64,000 nucleotides of DNA from an uncultured Lachnospiraceae bacterium (GTDB taxonomy: Bacteria > Bacillota > Clostridia > Lachnospirales > Lachnospiraceae), in NCBI GenBank assembly GCA_947632555.1, contig CANRPU010000001.1:162280-226279 (forward strand), given 5' to 3'. Positions 17,756 through 26,436 of this stretch are shown here, piece by piece. Both the position numbers and the translations under genes were made by a program. The notes below the pieces were generated by a model, which saw nothing but the letters and a program-made list of their open reading frames with translations, was not told the origin of the DNA and ran no database searches. Each line of letters begins with the position of its first letter. Positions within the stretch are counted from its first letter, which is position 1.

Positions 17756-19405
17756 TCACGGATGCCGGAATCCTTCCCGCAGAGTATCTCCTCTCAGCAG
17801 AATATTGACTTCCGGAGCGGCCGGGAAATCATCATATCCCGTCCGGTCCCCCGTAACCGGCTCGTAGAAAGTAAATCCGTCCACTTCCACGCTGCGCAGT
17901 TCATAGGTCCCGTATTCCTGCTGCCACAGATAATAAGGCTCTCCGGCCACGCTCCACCCGTAACCGGCCAGCATACACAGCTTGTACGCGCCGCACATTC
18001 CCGCTGCCAGGAATACCGCCCTGTACCATCCGGCGGCCGTCAGAAAGATCCCCGCAAAGACGGCGGGCAGAAGCAGCATATAGGCATAGCCGTATCGGGG
18101 CAGCGGCGCGCTGGTCTGCCAGAACAGCCAGGAGGCCCCCAGCGTCACGAGCACAAGCAGAATATCCCCGTACTGTTTCTTCTTTTTGACCGCGCACCAT
18201 ATTGCCAGTATCAGCGTTCCCGCCAGACTGATCCAGTCCGCCGCGATCAGCGCCTTTTCCACGGTGGTCAGCGTATCCCTGAACCAGCCGGCAAACCATT
18301 CCGTAATGGGCAGTCCCACCAGGCGCCCGTCATACAGAGCCCTGCCCCACGCCTTGATGTTGGCCGCGTCCGCGGCCGCTCTTTCGGCGGACATCTTCCA
18401 GTCCACCGAAAACAGATCCAGCGCCGGAAAAGGATAGAGCAGATACCCTGAGATCACTACATTCCGAATGAGCCAGGGCATCGCCGTCAAAAGCCCCATG
18501 CCCAGGTAGAGCGCGGTTTCCTTCCACCGCTTTTCCCTGATCAGCCGGCTCGCCGGCTTCCACAGAAGGATCAGGACCAGCCCCGCCGTCAACTTTAAGG
18601 ACATGGTATAAACGCCGCAGACGCACAGATACGCGTACGGCACCACCGAATCCTCCTTTTCCTCCAGGCAGTCCAGCCACCGGATCACGAGATAGAAGAT
18701 CATGCACATCGCCACATGGTCGGAAGCCGGAGAAACTACCTCGTCACAGATAAGCGTCAGATAGTACAGCGCCCCCATTCTGGCGAAATCCGAAATCAGC
18801 AGTTTCCGCCCTCTTTTTCTCCAGCCCTGCGCCTCCAGGATCTTAAGGCTCAGCAGGAGCGCGAAAAAACCGTTGACCGCGTGCAGGGATCTGCCTGTCA
18901 GAAACTTCATGCTGTACAGCGCGCCCAAAGGAAAGGCCGAACTGTTATAGGCAAAGCGCTCATGCAGATTTCCCAGGCCCTTCACCACCCCGTACTCTTC
19001 CAGCCACCTTATGCTCTGGGCATGATACAGGTCGGAATCATAATACAGATAGCCCCTGGACGTAAAATACGCCCACACCAGAAGCAACCCACCCAGAAGG
19101 ATCCCCTCTTTCCAAAGAGCGTGGTCCTTCGTTAATTTCCGGATATCCCCGGCCAGCCGTTTCCGGTACAGGACAAACAGGACCAGACAGATCCCCGCCA
19201 GTCCCGCATTGGCTGCCAGTCCTACCTTATAAAACAGACTGAAGATCTGAGCGTATACCGTGGCCGCGATCAGACCCGATGTCAGAACCGCGCTGAGGTG
19301 TTTCATCCGGTAGCCCAGTCTTTTCTCCGTAAAGCAGAAGATCCCGTATCCCAGACCAAAAGAGGTAACCAGCATATACAGCCAGTTCAGCACAATCATC
19401 AACAT
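17756..19405 (-). CDS. Polytopic membrane protein, LIC_10190/GT-C-like
   Basis: A 549-residue protein with about 12 hydrophobic segments over the first 460 residues and a C-terminal soluble tail (about 465-549) ending in NILLRGDTLREGFRHP. An early periplasmic loop contains YYDSDLYHAQSIRWLEEYG, similar to the acidic first loop of GT-C glycosyltransferases that binds lipid-linked sugar donors. The overall plan resembles the LIC_10190 membrane-protein family. A role in cell-surface glycan assembly is plausible but inferred. No other glycan genes are adjacent. It starts 65 bp after the yjfB stop, beyond a terminator, so it probably has its own promoter. Confidence 0.7.
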   Translation of the reverse strand: MLMIVLNWLYMLVTSFGLGYGIFCFTEKRLGYRMKHLSAVLTSGLIAATVYAQIFSLFYKVGLAANAGLAGICLVLFVLYRKRLAGDIRKLTKDHALWKEGILLGGLLLVWAYFTSRGYLYYDSDLYHAQSIRWLEEYGVVKGLGNLHERFAYNSSAFPLGALYSMKFLTGRSLHAVNGFFALLLSLKILEAQGWRKRGRKLLISDFARMGALYYLTLICDEVVSPASDHVAMCMIFYLVIRWLDCLEEKEDSVVPYAYLCVCGVYTMSLKLTAGLVLILLWKPASRLIREKRWKETALYLGMGLLTAMPWLIRNVVISGYLLYPFPALDLFSVDWKMSAERAAADAANIKAWGRALYDGRLVGLPITEWFAGWFRDTLTTVEKALIAADWISLAGTLILAIWCAVKKKKQYGDILLVLVTLGASWLFWQTSAPLPRYGYAYMLLLPAVFAGIFLTAAGWYRAVFLAAGMCGAYKLCMLAGYGWSVAGEPYYLWQQEYGTYELRSVEVDGFTFYEPVTGDRTGYDDFPAAPEVNILLRGDTLREGFRHP

Positions 19406-19427
19406 AAGTTTTCCTCTTTTCCGTTAC

Positions 19428-19458
19428 AAAAAAAGAGGCTTCTCTTCCGAAGCCCCTC
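19428..19458 (-). terminator. Intrinsic terminator after yjfB
   Basis: On the minus strand GAGGGGCTTC, loop GGAAGA, GAAGCCTC forms a stem with one bulge, followed by TTTTTTT. It is 12 bp downstream of the YjfB-like stop codon. Confidence 0.8.
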
Positions 19459-19470
19459 GTTCTCCGCATT

Positions 19471-19662
19471 TTAAACTCTTACATCAAAATTACCGCCTAC
19501 CGCAGGATTTACGGAGTTTTCCATAGCGGCGGCATCTATCATCCGCAGCAGACCATCCCCCAGGTCTTCGTTTAAGTCCATCGTCTTATCGAGCACCGCG
19601 ATGCTCGTCTTCTGGACCAGGCCCGTCTGGGACAACGTTGTAGATAATCCGGGAATATCCAT
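19471..19662 (-). CDS. YjfB-like putative motility protein
   Basis: A 63-residue protein beginning MDIPGLSTTLSQTGLVQKTSIAVLDKTMD and ending AVGGNFDVRV, which matches the YjfB family (putative motility proteins, about 60 residues). In Bacillus yjfB belongs to the motility regulon; its molecular role is unknown. GAGGAGG lies 8 nt upstream of the ATG. It stands alone between two terminators or promoters. Together with the rod genes at 4-6 kb it supports a motile host. Confidence 0.75.
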   Translation of the reverse strand: MDIPGLSTTLSQTGLVQKTSIAVLDKTMDLNEDLGDGLLRMIDAAAMENSVNPAVGGNFDVRV

Positions 19663-19693
19663 TCCGCATTCCTCCTCTGCCTTGTGAATAAGA

Positions 19694-19704
19694 TCATTAT
19701 ATCA
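19694..19704 (-). promoter_or_regulatory. Extended -10 promoter of yjfB
   Basis: On the minus strand TGA-TATAAT (TATAAT at 19696-19701) lies about 33 bp upstream of the ATG, a good extended -10. There is no clear -35 and no sigma-D type TAAA-N15-GCCGATAA pattern, so sigma-A use is more likely. Confidence 0.5.
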
Positions 19705-19732
19705 CAGCTTTCCGAAAAATACCACCCCAAAA

Positions 19733-20566
19733 TCAGATTCTTCTGATCCCGCTTTCTTTGATCTCTATTCTGCCGGCCTTTAACAGCCTGCCCACGGCAC
19801 GTTTAAACTCATTCTTGCTCATTCCCGTTTCCCGCCGGATCACTTCGGGAGAAGCCTTGTCCGTAAAGGGAAGCGTCCCGTCAAAGCTCTCCAGGAGCTC
19901 CAGTATCCGCAGGGAATCCTTTTCCATCTGCAGATACGCCTTTTCCCGCACGCTCAGATCCAGCTTGCCGTCTTCCTTTACCGCCGTAACCCTGGCCGTC
20001 ACCACCTGCCCCGGCCGGATATCCCCATACATTTCTTTTTTGGGGATCAGCGCGGAATATTTATTATCCACCGCCACAAAAGCGCCCAGATCGGGGTTGA
20101 TCTCATAGATATATCCCTCCACCCGGTCTTCCTTTTGATAGGGACTGGCGGTGGAAAGGGCGCTGTATACGTTCATGGTGGCACAGAGCCGCCCGCTCTT
20201 GTCAAGGTAAAGCGCAACCAGCGGCATGTCCCCCGGCTCTACCCGGACCGTCTGCTCCTTAAAGGGCAGAAACAGTTCTTTTTCCAGTCCCCAGTCCAGA
20301 AAGGCGCCGTACCGGTTGACATCCGCCACCCGCAGTCTGGCGGTTTCGCCCATTGTTAAGAGCGGAGCGGCGGTAGTGGAGATCAGGCGGTCTTCCGAAT
20401 CCCGGTAAAGGAACACCTCCACTTCCTCTCCGAGCCCTTTCCCCGCCGGCACCTGAGCGGCAGGGAGCAGCACTTTTTCCGCCGCCTCCGCGCTCTCCGC
20501 CAGATACACGCCAAACCCTACTTTTTTCACGATCCGCAGTGTCTGTTTTTCACCAAGCCTTAACAT
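19733..20566 (-). CDS. cvfB: CvfB-family S1 RNA-binding protein
   Basis: A 277-residue protein with tandem OB/S1-like beta domains (about 1-60, 68-130, 145-215) and a C-terminal winged-helix segment (about 220-277; ETGMSKNEFKRAVGRLLKAGRIEI). This is the layout of CvfB/YitL, which binds RNA and affects virulence or regulatory RNAs in staphylococci. It starts one base after the acyl-ACP thioesterase stop, so the two are translationally linked. The function in this host is inferred from the family. Confidence 0.87.
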   Translation of the reverse strand: MLRLGEKQTLRIVKKVGFGVYLAESAEAAEKVLLPAAQVPAGKGLGEEVEVFLYRDSEDRLISTTAAPLLTMGETARLRVADVNRYGAFLDWGLEKELFLPFKEQTVRVEPGDMPLVALYLDKSGRLCATMNVYSALSTASPYQKEDRVEGYIYEINPDLGAFVAVDNKYSALIPKKEMYGDIRPGQVVTARVTAVKEDGKLDLSVREKAYLQMEKDSLRILELLESFDGTLPFTDKASPEVIRRETGMSKNEFKRAVGRLLKAGRIEIKESGIRRI

Positions 20567-20567
20567 A

Positions 20568-21296
20568 TTATCCTCTTTTTTCTTCCAGCTCTATATTGAC
20601 ATATACGTTTCCCTGTTCATCCCGCAGCGACACTGTCCGGACCTTTCCGCCCGTTTCCCCGGCGCGGCATCCTACGAACGAGCAGATCACGTCACCCAGA
20701 TGCGCCTGCTTCTTATATTCCGCTCTCAGCTGGGAAACCGGGAAGCGCTCTCCCAGAGCGCTCATTGCCATCCGCACATACTGGCCGTTATTGACATGAT
20801 CGTTGGTATCCAGATGCCAGGGCATGACGGTAATCGCTTCCCGCCGGCTGATATCCTCCGGCAGAACGATCTTTCTTCCCGCGTACTCCATGGGAAGTTT
20901 CTCCTCCAGCGTGTATTTTTCCAGCATTTCCCCGGTGGGATGCCCCGGCCGCATGCTGTCCTTGTCCAGCAGCGCCCAGAGGGAATTTGCCTTTGCCACG
21001 CAGTTTCCCGCCTCGTCCAGCATACAGAAATTACGGTATCCCATACAGCCCTTAAATTCATAGGGAAAAGTACCGGTCCTGACCCGTTCTCCCATGCCGG
21101 GATACCTGTCTACCACGATCTGCCAGGATACCAGTACCCAGAAAACATTGTTTTTATTCAGATAGTCCACTCCCACTCCCAGATCTTCGGAATGAAATGT
21201 GGAACAGTCCTGAAAGTAATCCAGCAGCGCCTCCAGCGTCAGCCTGCCGCTGCTGTCGGTTTCGCTGTATCGAATCCTGCTGTCAAAAGTATACAT
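20568..21296 (-). CDS. Acyl-ACP thioesterase (FatA/FatB type)
   Basis: A 242-residue double hot-dog protein of the acyl-ACP thioesterase family (PF01643). The N-terminal motif is RIRYSETDSSGRLTLEALLDYFQDCSTFHSEDLG. The second hot-dog (from about 145) has WHLDTNDHVNNGQYV, carrying the catalytic Asn and His. It releases free fatty acids from acyl-carrier protein during fatty-acid synthesis. It sits between a CPBP membrane protease and cvfB in a three-gene run; the gaps are 21 bp and 1 bp. Confidence 0.9.
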   Translation of the reverse strand: MYTFDSRIRYSETDSSGRLTLEALLDYFQDCSTFHSEDLGVGVDYLNKNNVFWVLVSWQIVVDRYPGMGERVRTGTFPYEFKGCMGYRNFCMLDEAGNCVAKANSLWALLDKDSMRPGHPTGEMLEKYTLEEKLPMEYAGRKIVLPEDISRREAITVMPWHLDTNDHVNNGQYVRMAMSALGERFPVSQLRAEYKKQAHLGDVICSFVGCRAGETGGKVRTVSLRDEQGNVYVNIELEEKRG

Positions 21297-21317
21297 ATCC
21301 GCTTCGCTCCGTCCGTT

Positions 21318-22373
21318 TTATTGAAACAGCTGCCATATGATCATGGCCACCCAGAACAATATAAAAAGCAGCATCCCCGCATTGAGCGCCACCGTGGAAA
21401 ACTTTTTGCCCGCGGGCAGGGCAATCCCGCAAGGCTGGGTCCTGAACTTTTTGCGGAATACGATCAGAAGAACGATCCCCGCGACCACCAGCCCGAACAG
21501 GCAGCACAGATAACCCATAAGGAGCAGCAATCCCGGCAGCACCCGCATAAGGGCCGCCATCATCTCCTCTTCGTCCTGCAGCATCAGCGCCGCCTCCATC
21601 GCGTCCAGGTCCACCAGGTTCAGCAGCGCGGGCGCCACCACGCCGCCCATAAAATTCACGGTCATATGCATCAGAACGGTATACCGCAGTTTTCCTGTCC
21701 TTACGTAGATAAAGGCAAAAAACAGTCCCAGCGTAGTGGCGTAGGCGAACTGGGAAAGATTTCCGTGAAACAGCCCGAATACAAAACCAGAAAGCACCAC
21801 CGCTACGCCCTGTCCGTACCGGACGGCCCTGTCCACCAGCAGCTTGCGGAAAATATATTCCTCAAAGAGCGGCGCGCAGATCACCATAAAAACCGCGGCG
21901 ATCACGGGATTCACGGAGTCGGTGATCTCCTGCAGCGTATTCTCCACGGCTCCCCCCTTGAGGAGCCCTATGAGGACGGTTAAGAACACGCCCACCAGAT
22001 TGCTGCAGTACATTACGGAATAACACATGATAACGCCCAGCGTCCACTTGCCCGCGGACATTTTATGCTGCGCAGGCTGCTGCGCCGGCACGGTGCGGAT
22101 CAGCAGTATCATGGCCGGCATCCCTATGAGATACATGGGCAGCATGGTAGCCGCCAGACTGAAATTGGCGTTATTGAGCATATCCGGTTCGATCAGTTCC
22201 AGAATCAGAAGCACCGCCAGCTGCACCCCGTATATGATCAGCGTGCCCAGAAAATACATCAGTCCCAACCGGGAAAAGAATCTTCTTCCCTGGCGGACGA
22301 TCTCCTTCTGTGTTCCCGGGTCCCATCCCGGCGCCTCCGGATAACCGTTTTGGATCATTTGTGTTCCGTCCAT
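21318..22373 (-). CDS. CPBP-family intramembrane metalloprotease
   Basis: A roughly 351-residue membrane protein with about eight hydrophobic helices. The CPBP (Abi/CAAX protease-like) motifs are present: EEYIFRKLLVDR (the paired Glu plus Arg) and FGLFHGNLSQF (His), with a final conserved helix containing HMTVNFMGG. Bacterial members serve in bacteriocin self-immunity, protein processing or unknown roles. The start is set at 22373 because AAAGGTGG lies 5 nt upstream; ATGs at 22376 and 22391 have poorer spacing. Likely co-transcribed with the thioesterase and cvfB. Confidence 0.85.
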   Translation of the reverse strand: MDGTQMIQNGYPEAPGWDPGTQKEIVRQGRRFFSRLGLMYFLGTLIIYGVQLAVLLILELIEPDMLNNANFSLAATMLPMYLIGMPAMILLIRTVPAQQPAQHKMSAGKWTLGVIMCYSVMYCSNLVGVFLTVLIGLLKGGAVENTLQEITDSVNPVIAAVFMVICAPLFEEYIFRKLLVDRAVRYGQGVAVVLSGFVFGLFHGNLSQFAYATTLGLFFAFIYVRTGKLRYTVLMHMTVNFMGGVVAPALLNLVDLDAMEAALMLQDEEEMMAALMRVLPGLLLLMGYLCCLFGLVVAGIVLLIVFRKKFRTQPCGIALPAGKKFSTVALNAGMLLFILFWVAMIIWQLFQ

Positions 22374-22441
22374 CATTTCCACCTTTACCATTTTTATTTA
22401 TTTTTCTTCATCATATCCCCTGTTTTCTTTCGCTAAATAAC

Positions 22442-22470
22442 ATTATATCCTACGCTTTTGCGCTTTTCAA
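22442..22470 (-). promoter_or_regulatory. Promoter of the CPBP-thioesterase-cvfB operon
   Basis: On the minus strand TTGAAA (22465-22470), a 17-bp spacer, then TATAAT (22442-22447): near-perfect sigma-A spacing and sequence. The predicted start is about 60 bp upstream of the CPBP ATG. Confidence 0.8.
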
Positions 22471-22501
22471 CCGTTATCGCCGCGAACCTTTGTGAAAACG
22501 C

Positions 22502-22534
22502 AAAAACCTCCAGCAGACTGATCTGCTGAAGGTT
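22502..22534 (-). terminator. Intrinsic terminator of tRNA-Gln
   Basis: On the minus strand AACCT-T-CAGCAGA, loop TCAG, TCTGCTG-G-AGGTT, then a run of Ts. The stem is 12 bp with one internal mismatch, 9 nt past the 3' end of the tRNA. Confidence 0.88.
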
Positions 22535-22542
22535 CCTCTCAA

Positions 22543-22614
22543 CAGGGCTACAAGGATTCGAACCTTGAAATGACGGAGTCAGAGTCCGTTGCCTTACCGT
22601 TTGGCGATAGCCCT
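22543..22614 (-). tRNA. tRNA-Gln (anticodon CUG)
   Basis: A 72-nt cloverleaf on the minus strand. It has a 7-bp acceptor stem (AGGGCTA with TAGCCCT) and discriminator G. The D-arm contains CCAAACGGTAAGGC. The anticodon stem ACGGA/TCCGT has loop CTCTGAC, giving anticodon CTG. The T-arm AAGG-TTCGAAT-CCTT has a normal TTCGAAT loop. CCA is not encoded, so it must be added. It reads CAG codons. It is a single-gene unit with its own promoter and terminator, lying upstream of nothing on its strand but next to the glutamine synthetase gene. Confidence 0.96.
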
Positions 22615-22633
22615 TTATGCGATTACTTTATGC

Positions 22634-22662
22634 ATTATACCTGAAGTATATACATTTTGCAA
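22634..22662 (-). promoter_or_regulatory. Promoter of tRNA-Gln
   Basis: TTGCAA (22657-22662), a 17-bp spacer, TATAAT (22634-22639) on the minus strand, about 20 bp upstream of the mature tRNA 5' end. The -35 lies inside a 15-bp box that is repeated exactly over the glnN -35. Confidence 0.85.
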
Positions 22663-22672
22663 TACCCAATTT
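22658..22672 (-). repeat. 15-bp shared box, copy 1 (tRNA-Gln promoter)
   Basis: The minus-strand sequence AAATTGGGTATTGCA covers the -35 region of the tRNA-Gln promoter and is identical to 25070-25084 at the glnN promoter. The flanking bases differ, so the match is confined to these 15 positions. It may be a shared regulator site. Confidence 0.65.
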
Positions 22673-22752
22673 CAAAAAATATTCCTATCACAAGGACATC
22701 CCTAAGGATAACCCCCCTCCAGGCTGAAGATGATAAAGGACCGTCGGCACTC

Positions 22753-22787
22753 AAAAAGACGCCGAAGCGGTCTTCCGCTTCGACGTC
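22753..22787 (-). terminator. Intrinsic terminator of glnN
   Basis: On the minus strand GACGTCGAAGCG, loop GAAGAC, CGCTTCGGCGTC (12 bp with one U-G pair), then TTTTT. It lies 20 bp past the glnN stop. Confidence 0.9.
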
Positions 22788-22807
22788 CTCTTTCTTTTCT
22801 CTGTACT

Positions 22808-24919
22808 TTACACTTCAAAAGTCAGCTCGCCATAGGTGGGTACAGGCCAAACTTCCTTATCCACGATCATCTCCAGTTCATCAATGGGAGCCCGCAGCTC
22901 TTCCATGACCACTTTGACCGTATCCTTGTAGAAGAACGCCTGCTCTTTGGCATTGTCCATTGCCGCCGCCTGCGCCGTCACCTGCTCCAGCCTGGTCAGC
23001 GCCGCCTGCGCCGCCGCCAGCTTTTCACTTACCGTCCGCAGCAGATCGGTCTGTACGGAAGCATCCGCGCCTGCCTGCTTTACTGCCAGCACGGTATCGG
23101 CCAGTGACTTACTGTATCGGATCACAGCGGGAATGTACTGCTTGCCGGCCATGTCGATCATGGTCAGCGCCTCTATGTTGATGGATTTCGCGTAGGTTTC
23201 ATACAAAACTTCCTCGCGGGATTCCAGCTCCACTCTGGTAAAGATACCGAACTTCTCAAACAGCTTTACGGCCTTGTCGGTCGTGATGGTAGAAGCCGCC
23301 TCTATCATGGACTTGATATTGGGCAGTCCGCGCCTTGCCGCTTCTTCCACCCATTCATCCGCGTAACCGTTGCCGTTGAATATGATCCTCTGATGCTCGG
23401 TCAGGTACTTCTTGATGAGATCATGCACCGCGATATCAAAATTTTCCGCCTTTTCCAGTTCGTCCGCCGCCTCGCAGAAGGCTTCCGCCACAATGGCGTT
23501 CAGCGTGGTATTCGGTCCGGCGATGGAATCCGAAGAGCCTACCATACGAAATTCAAACTTATTCCCGGTAAAGGCGAAAGGTGACGTTCTGTTACGGTCG
23601 GTGGCGTCCTTATCCACATCGATCAGCGTAGACACGCCCGTCTGCAGCTTCCCGCCCTGGATGGCATGAGCCGCTTCGCCGGTTTCTACCAGCTGCTTTA
23701 CCACATCCTCCAGCTGTTCGCCCAGGAATACGGAAATAATGGCGGGCGGCGCTTCATTGGCGCCCAGCCTGTGGTCGTTGCCCACATCGGAAGCGCTCTG
23801 ACGCAGCAGATCCGCGTGAGTATCCACAGCCTTCAGGATACAAGCCAGAACCAGCAGGAACTGGATATTCTCATTGGGAGTATCGCCGGGATCCAGCAGA
23901 TTTACGCCGTTGTCGGTGCCCAAAGACCAGTTGTTGTGCTTGCCGGAACCGTTCACGCCCGCGAAAGGCTTCTCATGCAGCAGGCAGGCCATACCGTGGC
24001 GGCCGGCCACCTTTTTCATGGTTTCCATTACCAGCTGGTTGTGGTCCACCGCGATATTCGCGGTTTCATAAATGGGCGCCAGCTCATGCTGCGCGGGAGC
24101 CACTTCGTTGTGCTGTGTCTTGGCGGTAACGCCCAGCTTCCAGAGCTCCACGTTCAGGTCTTTCATATACGCGCCGATCCTCTCCCGGATCGTGCCGAAG
24201 TAATGATCCTCCAGCTCCTGTCCCTTGGGCGCCGGCGCGCCAAACAAAGTGCGTCCTGCAAAGATCAGATCGGGCCGCTGCAGATATTTTTCTCTGTCCA
24301 CCAGGAAATACTCCTGCTCGGGACCTACGGAAGCGACCACCTTGGTGGCCTCTGTATTGCCGAAAAGACGCACGATACGCAGCGCCTGCTGGCTGACTGC
24401 CTCCATGGAGCGCAGCAGCGGCGTTTTCTTGTCCAGCGCTTCTCCCTTATAGGAGCAGAAGGCGGTGGGGATACACAGGATCACGCCGGTAGCGTCTTCT
24501 TTTAAGAACGCGGGGGAGGTAATATCCCACACGGTATAGCCTCTTGCCTCAAAGGTGGCGCGAAGACCGCCGGAGGGGAAGGAGGATGCATCCGGCTCGC
24601 CCTTGATCAGCTCCTTGCCGGAAAATTCCATCAGCATATGTCCCTCGTCATCGGGATGGGTTACAAAGGAATCGTGTTTTTCGGCGGTGATGCCGGTCAG
24701 CGGCTGGAACCAGTGGGTATAGTGGGTAGCGCCGTTCTCCACGGCCCAGTCCTTCATGGCCTTTGCCACCACGTCCGCGGTAGCCAGAGAAAGCTCTCCG
24801 CCCTGCTCCATAACCTTCTTGACTTCCTTGTAAATGCTTTTCGGAAGCCTTTCCTTCATTTTGCCAAGCGTAAATACCTTGCTGGCAAATACTTCTTCCA
24901 CATTCAATACTTCGCTCAT
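22808..24919 (-). CDS. glnN: Type III glutamine synthetase (GlnN)
   Basis: A 703-residue glutamine synthetase of the large GSIII class, making glutamine from glutamate, ammonia and ATP. The N-terminal GSIII domain (about 20-170; [14 protein letters not shown]) and the catalytic core with [24 protein letters not shown] and [16 protein letters not shown] are intact, as is the C-terminal helical extension (about 550-703). The start at 24919 ([19 protein letters not shown]) has AAGAGG upstream. An open frame continues further 5' but would run through the promoter and an intrinsic terminator, so it is not coding. Expression is probably controlled in the leader (see the attenuator entry). Confidence 0.95.
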   Translation of the reverse strand: MSEVLNVEEVFASKVFTLGKMKERLPKSIYKEVKKVMEQGGELSLATADVVAKAMKDWAVENGATHYTHWFQPLTGITAEKHDSFVTHPDDEGHMLMEFSGKELIKGEPDASSFPSGGLRATFEARGYTVWDITSPAFLKEDATGVILCIPTAFCSYKGEALDKKTPLLRSMEAVSQQALRIVRLFGNTEATKVVASVGPEQEYFLVDREKYLQRPDLIFAGRTLFGAPAPKGQELEDHYFGTIRERIGAYMKDLNVELWKLGVTAKTQHNEVAPAQHELAPIYETANIAVDHNQLVMETMKKVAGRHGMACLLHEKPFAGVNGSGKHNNWSLGTDNGVNLLDPGDTPNENIQFLLVLACILKAVDTHADLLRQSASDVGNDHRLGANEAPPAIISVFLGEQLEDVVKQLVETGEAAHAIQGGKLQTGVSTLIDVDKDATDRNRTSPFAFTGNKFEFRMVGSSDSIAGPNTTLNAIVAEAFCEAADELEKAENFDIAVHDLIKKYLTEHQRIIFNGNGYADEWVEEAARRGLPNIKSMIEAASTITTDKAVKLFEKFGIFTRVELESREEVLYETYAKSINIEALTMIDMAGKQYIPAVIRYSKSLADTVLAVKQAGADASVQTDLLRTVSEKLAAAQAALTRLEQVTAQAAAMDNAKEQAFFYKDTVKVVMEELRAPIDELEMIVDKEVWPVPTYGELTFEV

Positions 24920-24945
24920 CTTTCCTCTTCCTTTCTTGATCAAGC

Positions 24946-25039
24946 GGTATCCTGGAGTTTCCCCGATACTAAAAAAGTGCCCCAAATAAGCTTTGGAACA
25001 CCATTGTTCAGGATATCGTATTTGAAGTTTTACTCCGTT
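24946..25039 (-). promoter_or_regulatory. glnN leader with attenuator and competing hairpin
   Basis: Between the promoter and the glnN start lies an intrinsic terminator (24971-25001 on the minus strand: a 10-bp stem with two U-G pairs, 5-nt loop, then TTTTTT). Overlapping its 5' arm is a small hairpin GAACA-ATGG-TGTTC (24996-25009). The two cannot form together. TATCCTG (25009-25015) can pair with CAGGATA (24948-24954), enclosing both. This is the layout of a transcription attenuator. The regulator or ligand is unknown. Confidence 0.7.
24971..25001 (-). terminator. Leader terminator upstream of glnN
   Basis: Minus-strand stem GTGTTCCAAA / TTTGGGGCAC with loop GCTTA, followed by TTTTTT. It precedes the glnN ribosome binding site by about 40 nt, so it must be read through for expression. 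Confidence 0.75.
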
Positions 25040-25045
25040 TTCTCT

Positions 25046-25074
25046 AAGATAACCCAATTCAGGAAAAAATGCAA
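25046..25074 (-). promoter_or_regulatory. Promoter of glnN
   Basis: TTGCAT (25069-25074), a 17-bp spacer, TATCTT (25046-25051) on the minus strand. It gives a leader of about 120 nt. The -35 lies inside the 15-bp box shared with tRNA-Gln, and a partial second copy (AATTGGGT) abuts the -10. Confidence 0.7.
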
Positions 25075-25084
25075 TACCCAATTT
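25070..25084 (-). repeat. 15-bp shared box, copy 2 (glnN promoter)
   Basis: Identical to 22658-22672 (AAATTGGGTATTGCA on the minus strand), in the same position relative to the -35 and the same orientation. Confidence 0.65.
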
Positions 25085-25157
25085 TAATTTCTGCATTTTT
25101 CGCACAAACGGCACGATTCTTCCCCATTCCCCTATGCAGTTTCCACAAGAGCCGCTC

Positions 25158-26426
25158 TTACGCCTTCATCCGCAACAGGTCGTACTGTTCGGCCGTTCCG
25201 GTCAGCGTCACCCACAGCTTCTGCCTGGGATGCGGCGCGCTTTCCACCGCTTCTCCGTCTTCCGTGCGCATGGCCTTCACCTCAGCCTCCAGGTTTTCCC
25301 CGGAAGGTTTCATGATCTCCACGGTATCCCCCACGCTGAATTTGTTCCGCTGCCCGATCAGCACCTGCGCGCCACCGGCCGCTTCCTCCTTATCGGCCTC
25401 TGCGGGCTGCCTTACCTCCTCCACGATCCCGAGATAAATATATTCGCTCACATAGGTGCTGTCATCATAGATCTGGGATTTTTCGTCCGGCCTTCCAAAA
25501 TAAAAGCCCGTCGTAAACCGCCGGTAAGTGCACTTGGCTATCTCCGCCCTGTACCAGTCCATATTTTCCCGGTATTTTGATTCCGACTCAAAATAATCGT
25601 CGATCGCCCTGCGGTAGGTACGGGTTACCGCCGCCACATAGAGGGCCGTTTTCATGCGCCCCTCCACCTTAAAACTGTCGATCCCCGCTTCCACCATTTC
25701 CGGGATATGCTCTATCATGCACAGATCCCCGGAATTGAAGATATACGTTCCCCTCTCGTTCTCATACACAGGCAGGTATTCCCCTTCCCGGGTTTCTTCC
25801 ATGACCGCGTATTTCCACCGGCAGGGATGCGTGCAGGCGCCTTTGTTGGCGTCCCGTCCGGTAAAATAGTTACTCAGCAGGCACCTTCCCGAATAGGAAA
25901 TGCACATGGCTCCGTGCACAAAACTTTCTATTTCCATTTCCGGCGGGATCCGTTTTCTGATCTCCCCGATCTCCCGCAGGGACAGTTCCCTGGCGGACAC
26001 TACCCGCCTGGCTCCCTGTTCCCACCAGAAGAGGTACGTCCGGTAATTGGTATTGTTGGCCTGTGTGGAAATATGGCGCTCTATCTGCGGGCAGATTTCC
26101 TTCGCCAGCATATACATTCCCGGATCGGAAATGATCAGGGCATCCGGTCTTTCCGGCTTAAGCCGGCCCAGCTTTCGGAAGTACCGGGCGGCCTCTTCCA
26201 GATCCCCGTTATGCGCCAGGATATTGGCAGTCACATAGACCTTGACGCCGGCGGCATGGGCAAAGGCGATACATTCCCCCATCTCGGCCAGGGAAAAATT
26301 TTTCGCCTTGGCCCGCAGGCTGAACGCCTCCCCGCCGATATAGACCGCATCCGCGCCAAAACGCACCGCGGTTTTGAACACCTCCGGGCTCCCCGCCGGA
26401 ATTAGAAGCTCAGGTTTCTTTTTCAT
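25158..26426 (-). CDS. Peptidase U32 family protein
   Basis: A 422-residue protein of the U32 family. The N-terminal TIM-barrel begins [29 protein letters not shown]. The family signature region [38 protein letters not shown] follows, with its clustered cysteines. The C-terminal domain is beta-rich. Members include collagenase-like PrtC and the 23S rRNA hydroxylation factor RlhA; here tRNA/rRNA modification is at least as likely as proteolysis. The start at 26426 is chosen for the GTGAGGA site 8 nt upstream; an upstream start would overlap the preceding gene. Last gene of the ireB-to-U32 operon. Confidence 0.88.
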   Translation of the reverse strand: MKKKPELLIPAGSPEVFKTAVRFGADAVYIGGEAFSLRAKAKNFSLAEMGECIAFAHAAGVKVYVTANILAHNGDLEEAARYFRKLGRLKPERPDALIISDPGMYMLAKEICPQIERHISTQANNTNYRTYLFWWEQGARRVVSARELSLREIGEIRKRIPPEMEIESFVHGAMCISYSGRCLLSNYFTGRDANKGACTHPCRWKYAVMEETREGEYLPVYENERGTYIFNSGDLCMIEHIPEMVEAGIDSFKVEGRMKTALYVAAVTRTYRRAIDDYFESESKYRENMDWYRAEIAKCTYRRFTTGFYFGRPDEKSQIYDDSTYVSEYIYLGIVEEVRQPAEADKEEAAGGAQVLIGQRNKFSVGDTVEIMKPSGENLEAEVKAMRTEDGEAVESAPHPRQKLWVTLTGTAEQYDLLRMKA

Positions 26427-26436
26427 AGCGTTTTCC

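Noticed and set aside
24946..25060. Classical tandem-hairpin ANTAR target in the glnN leader
   Set aside because: The hairpin next to the terminator has A1 and G4 in a six-base loop, but I could not find a second upstream hairpin with the required loop in glnN, glnK or amtB. Kept only as an analogy.
24920..25114. N-terminal extension of glutamine synthetase to 25114
   Set aside because: It would run across a promoter, a perfect leader terminator and a Shine-Dalgarno, and has no resemblance to GSIII N-termini.
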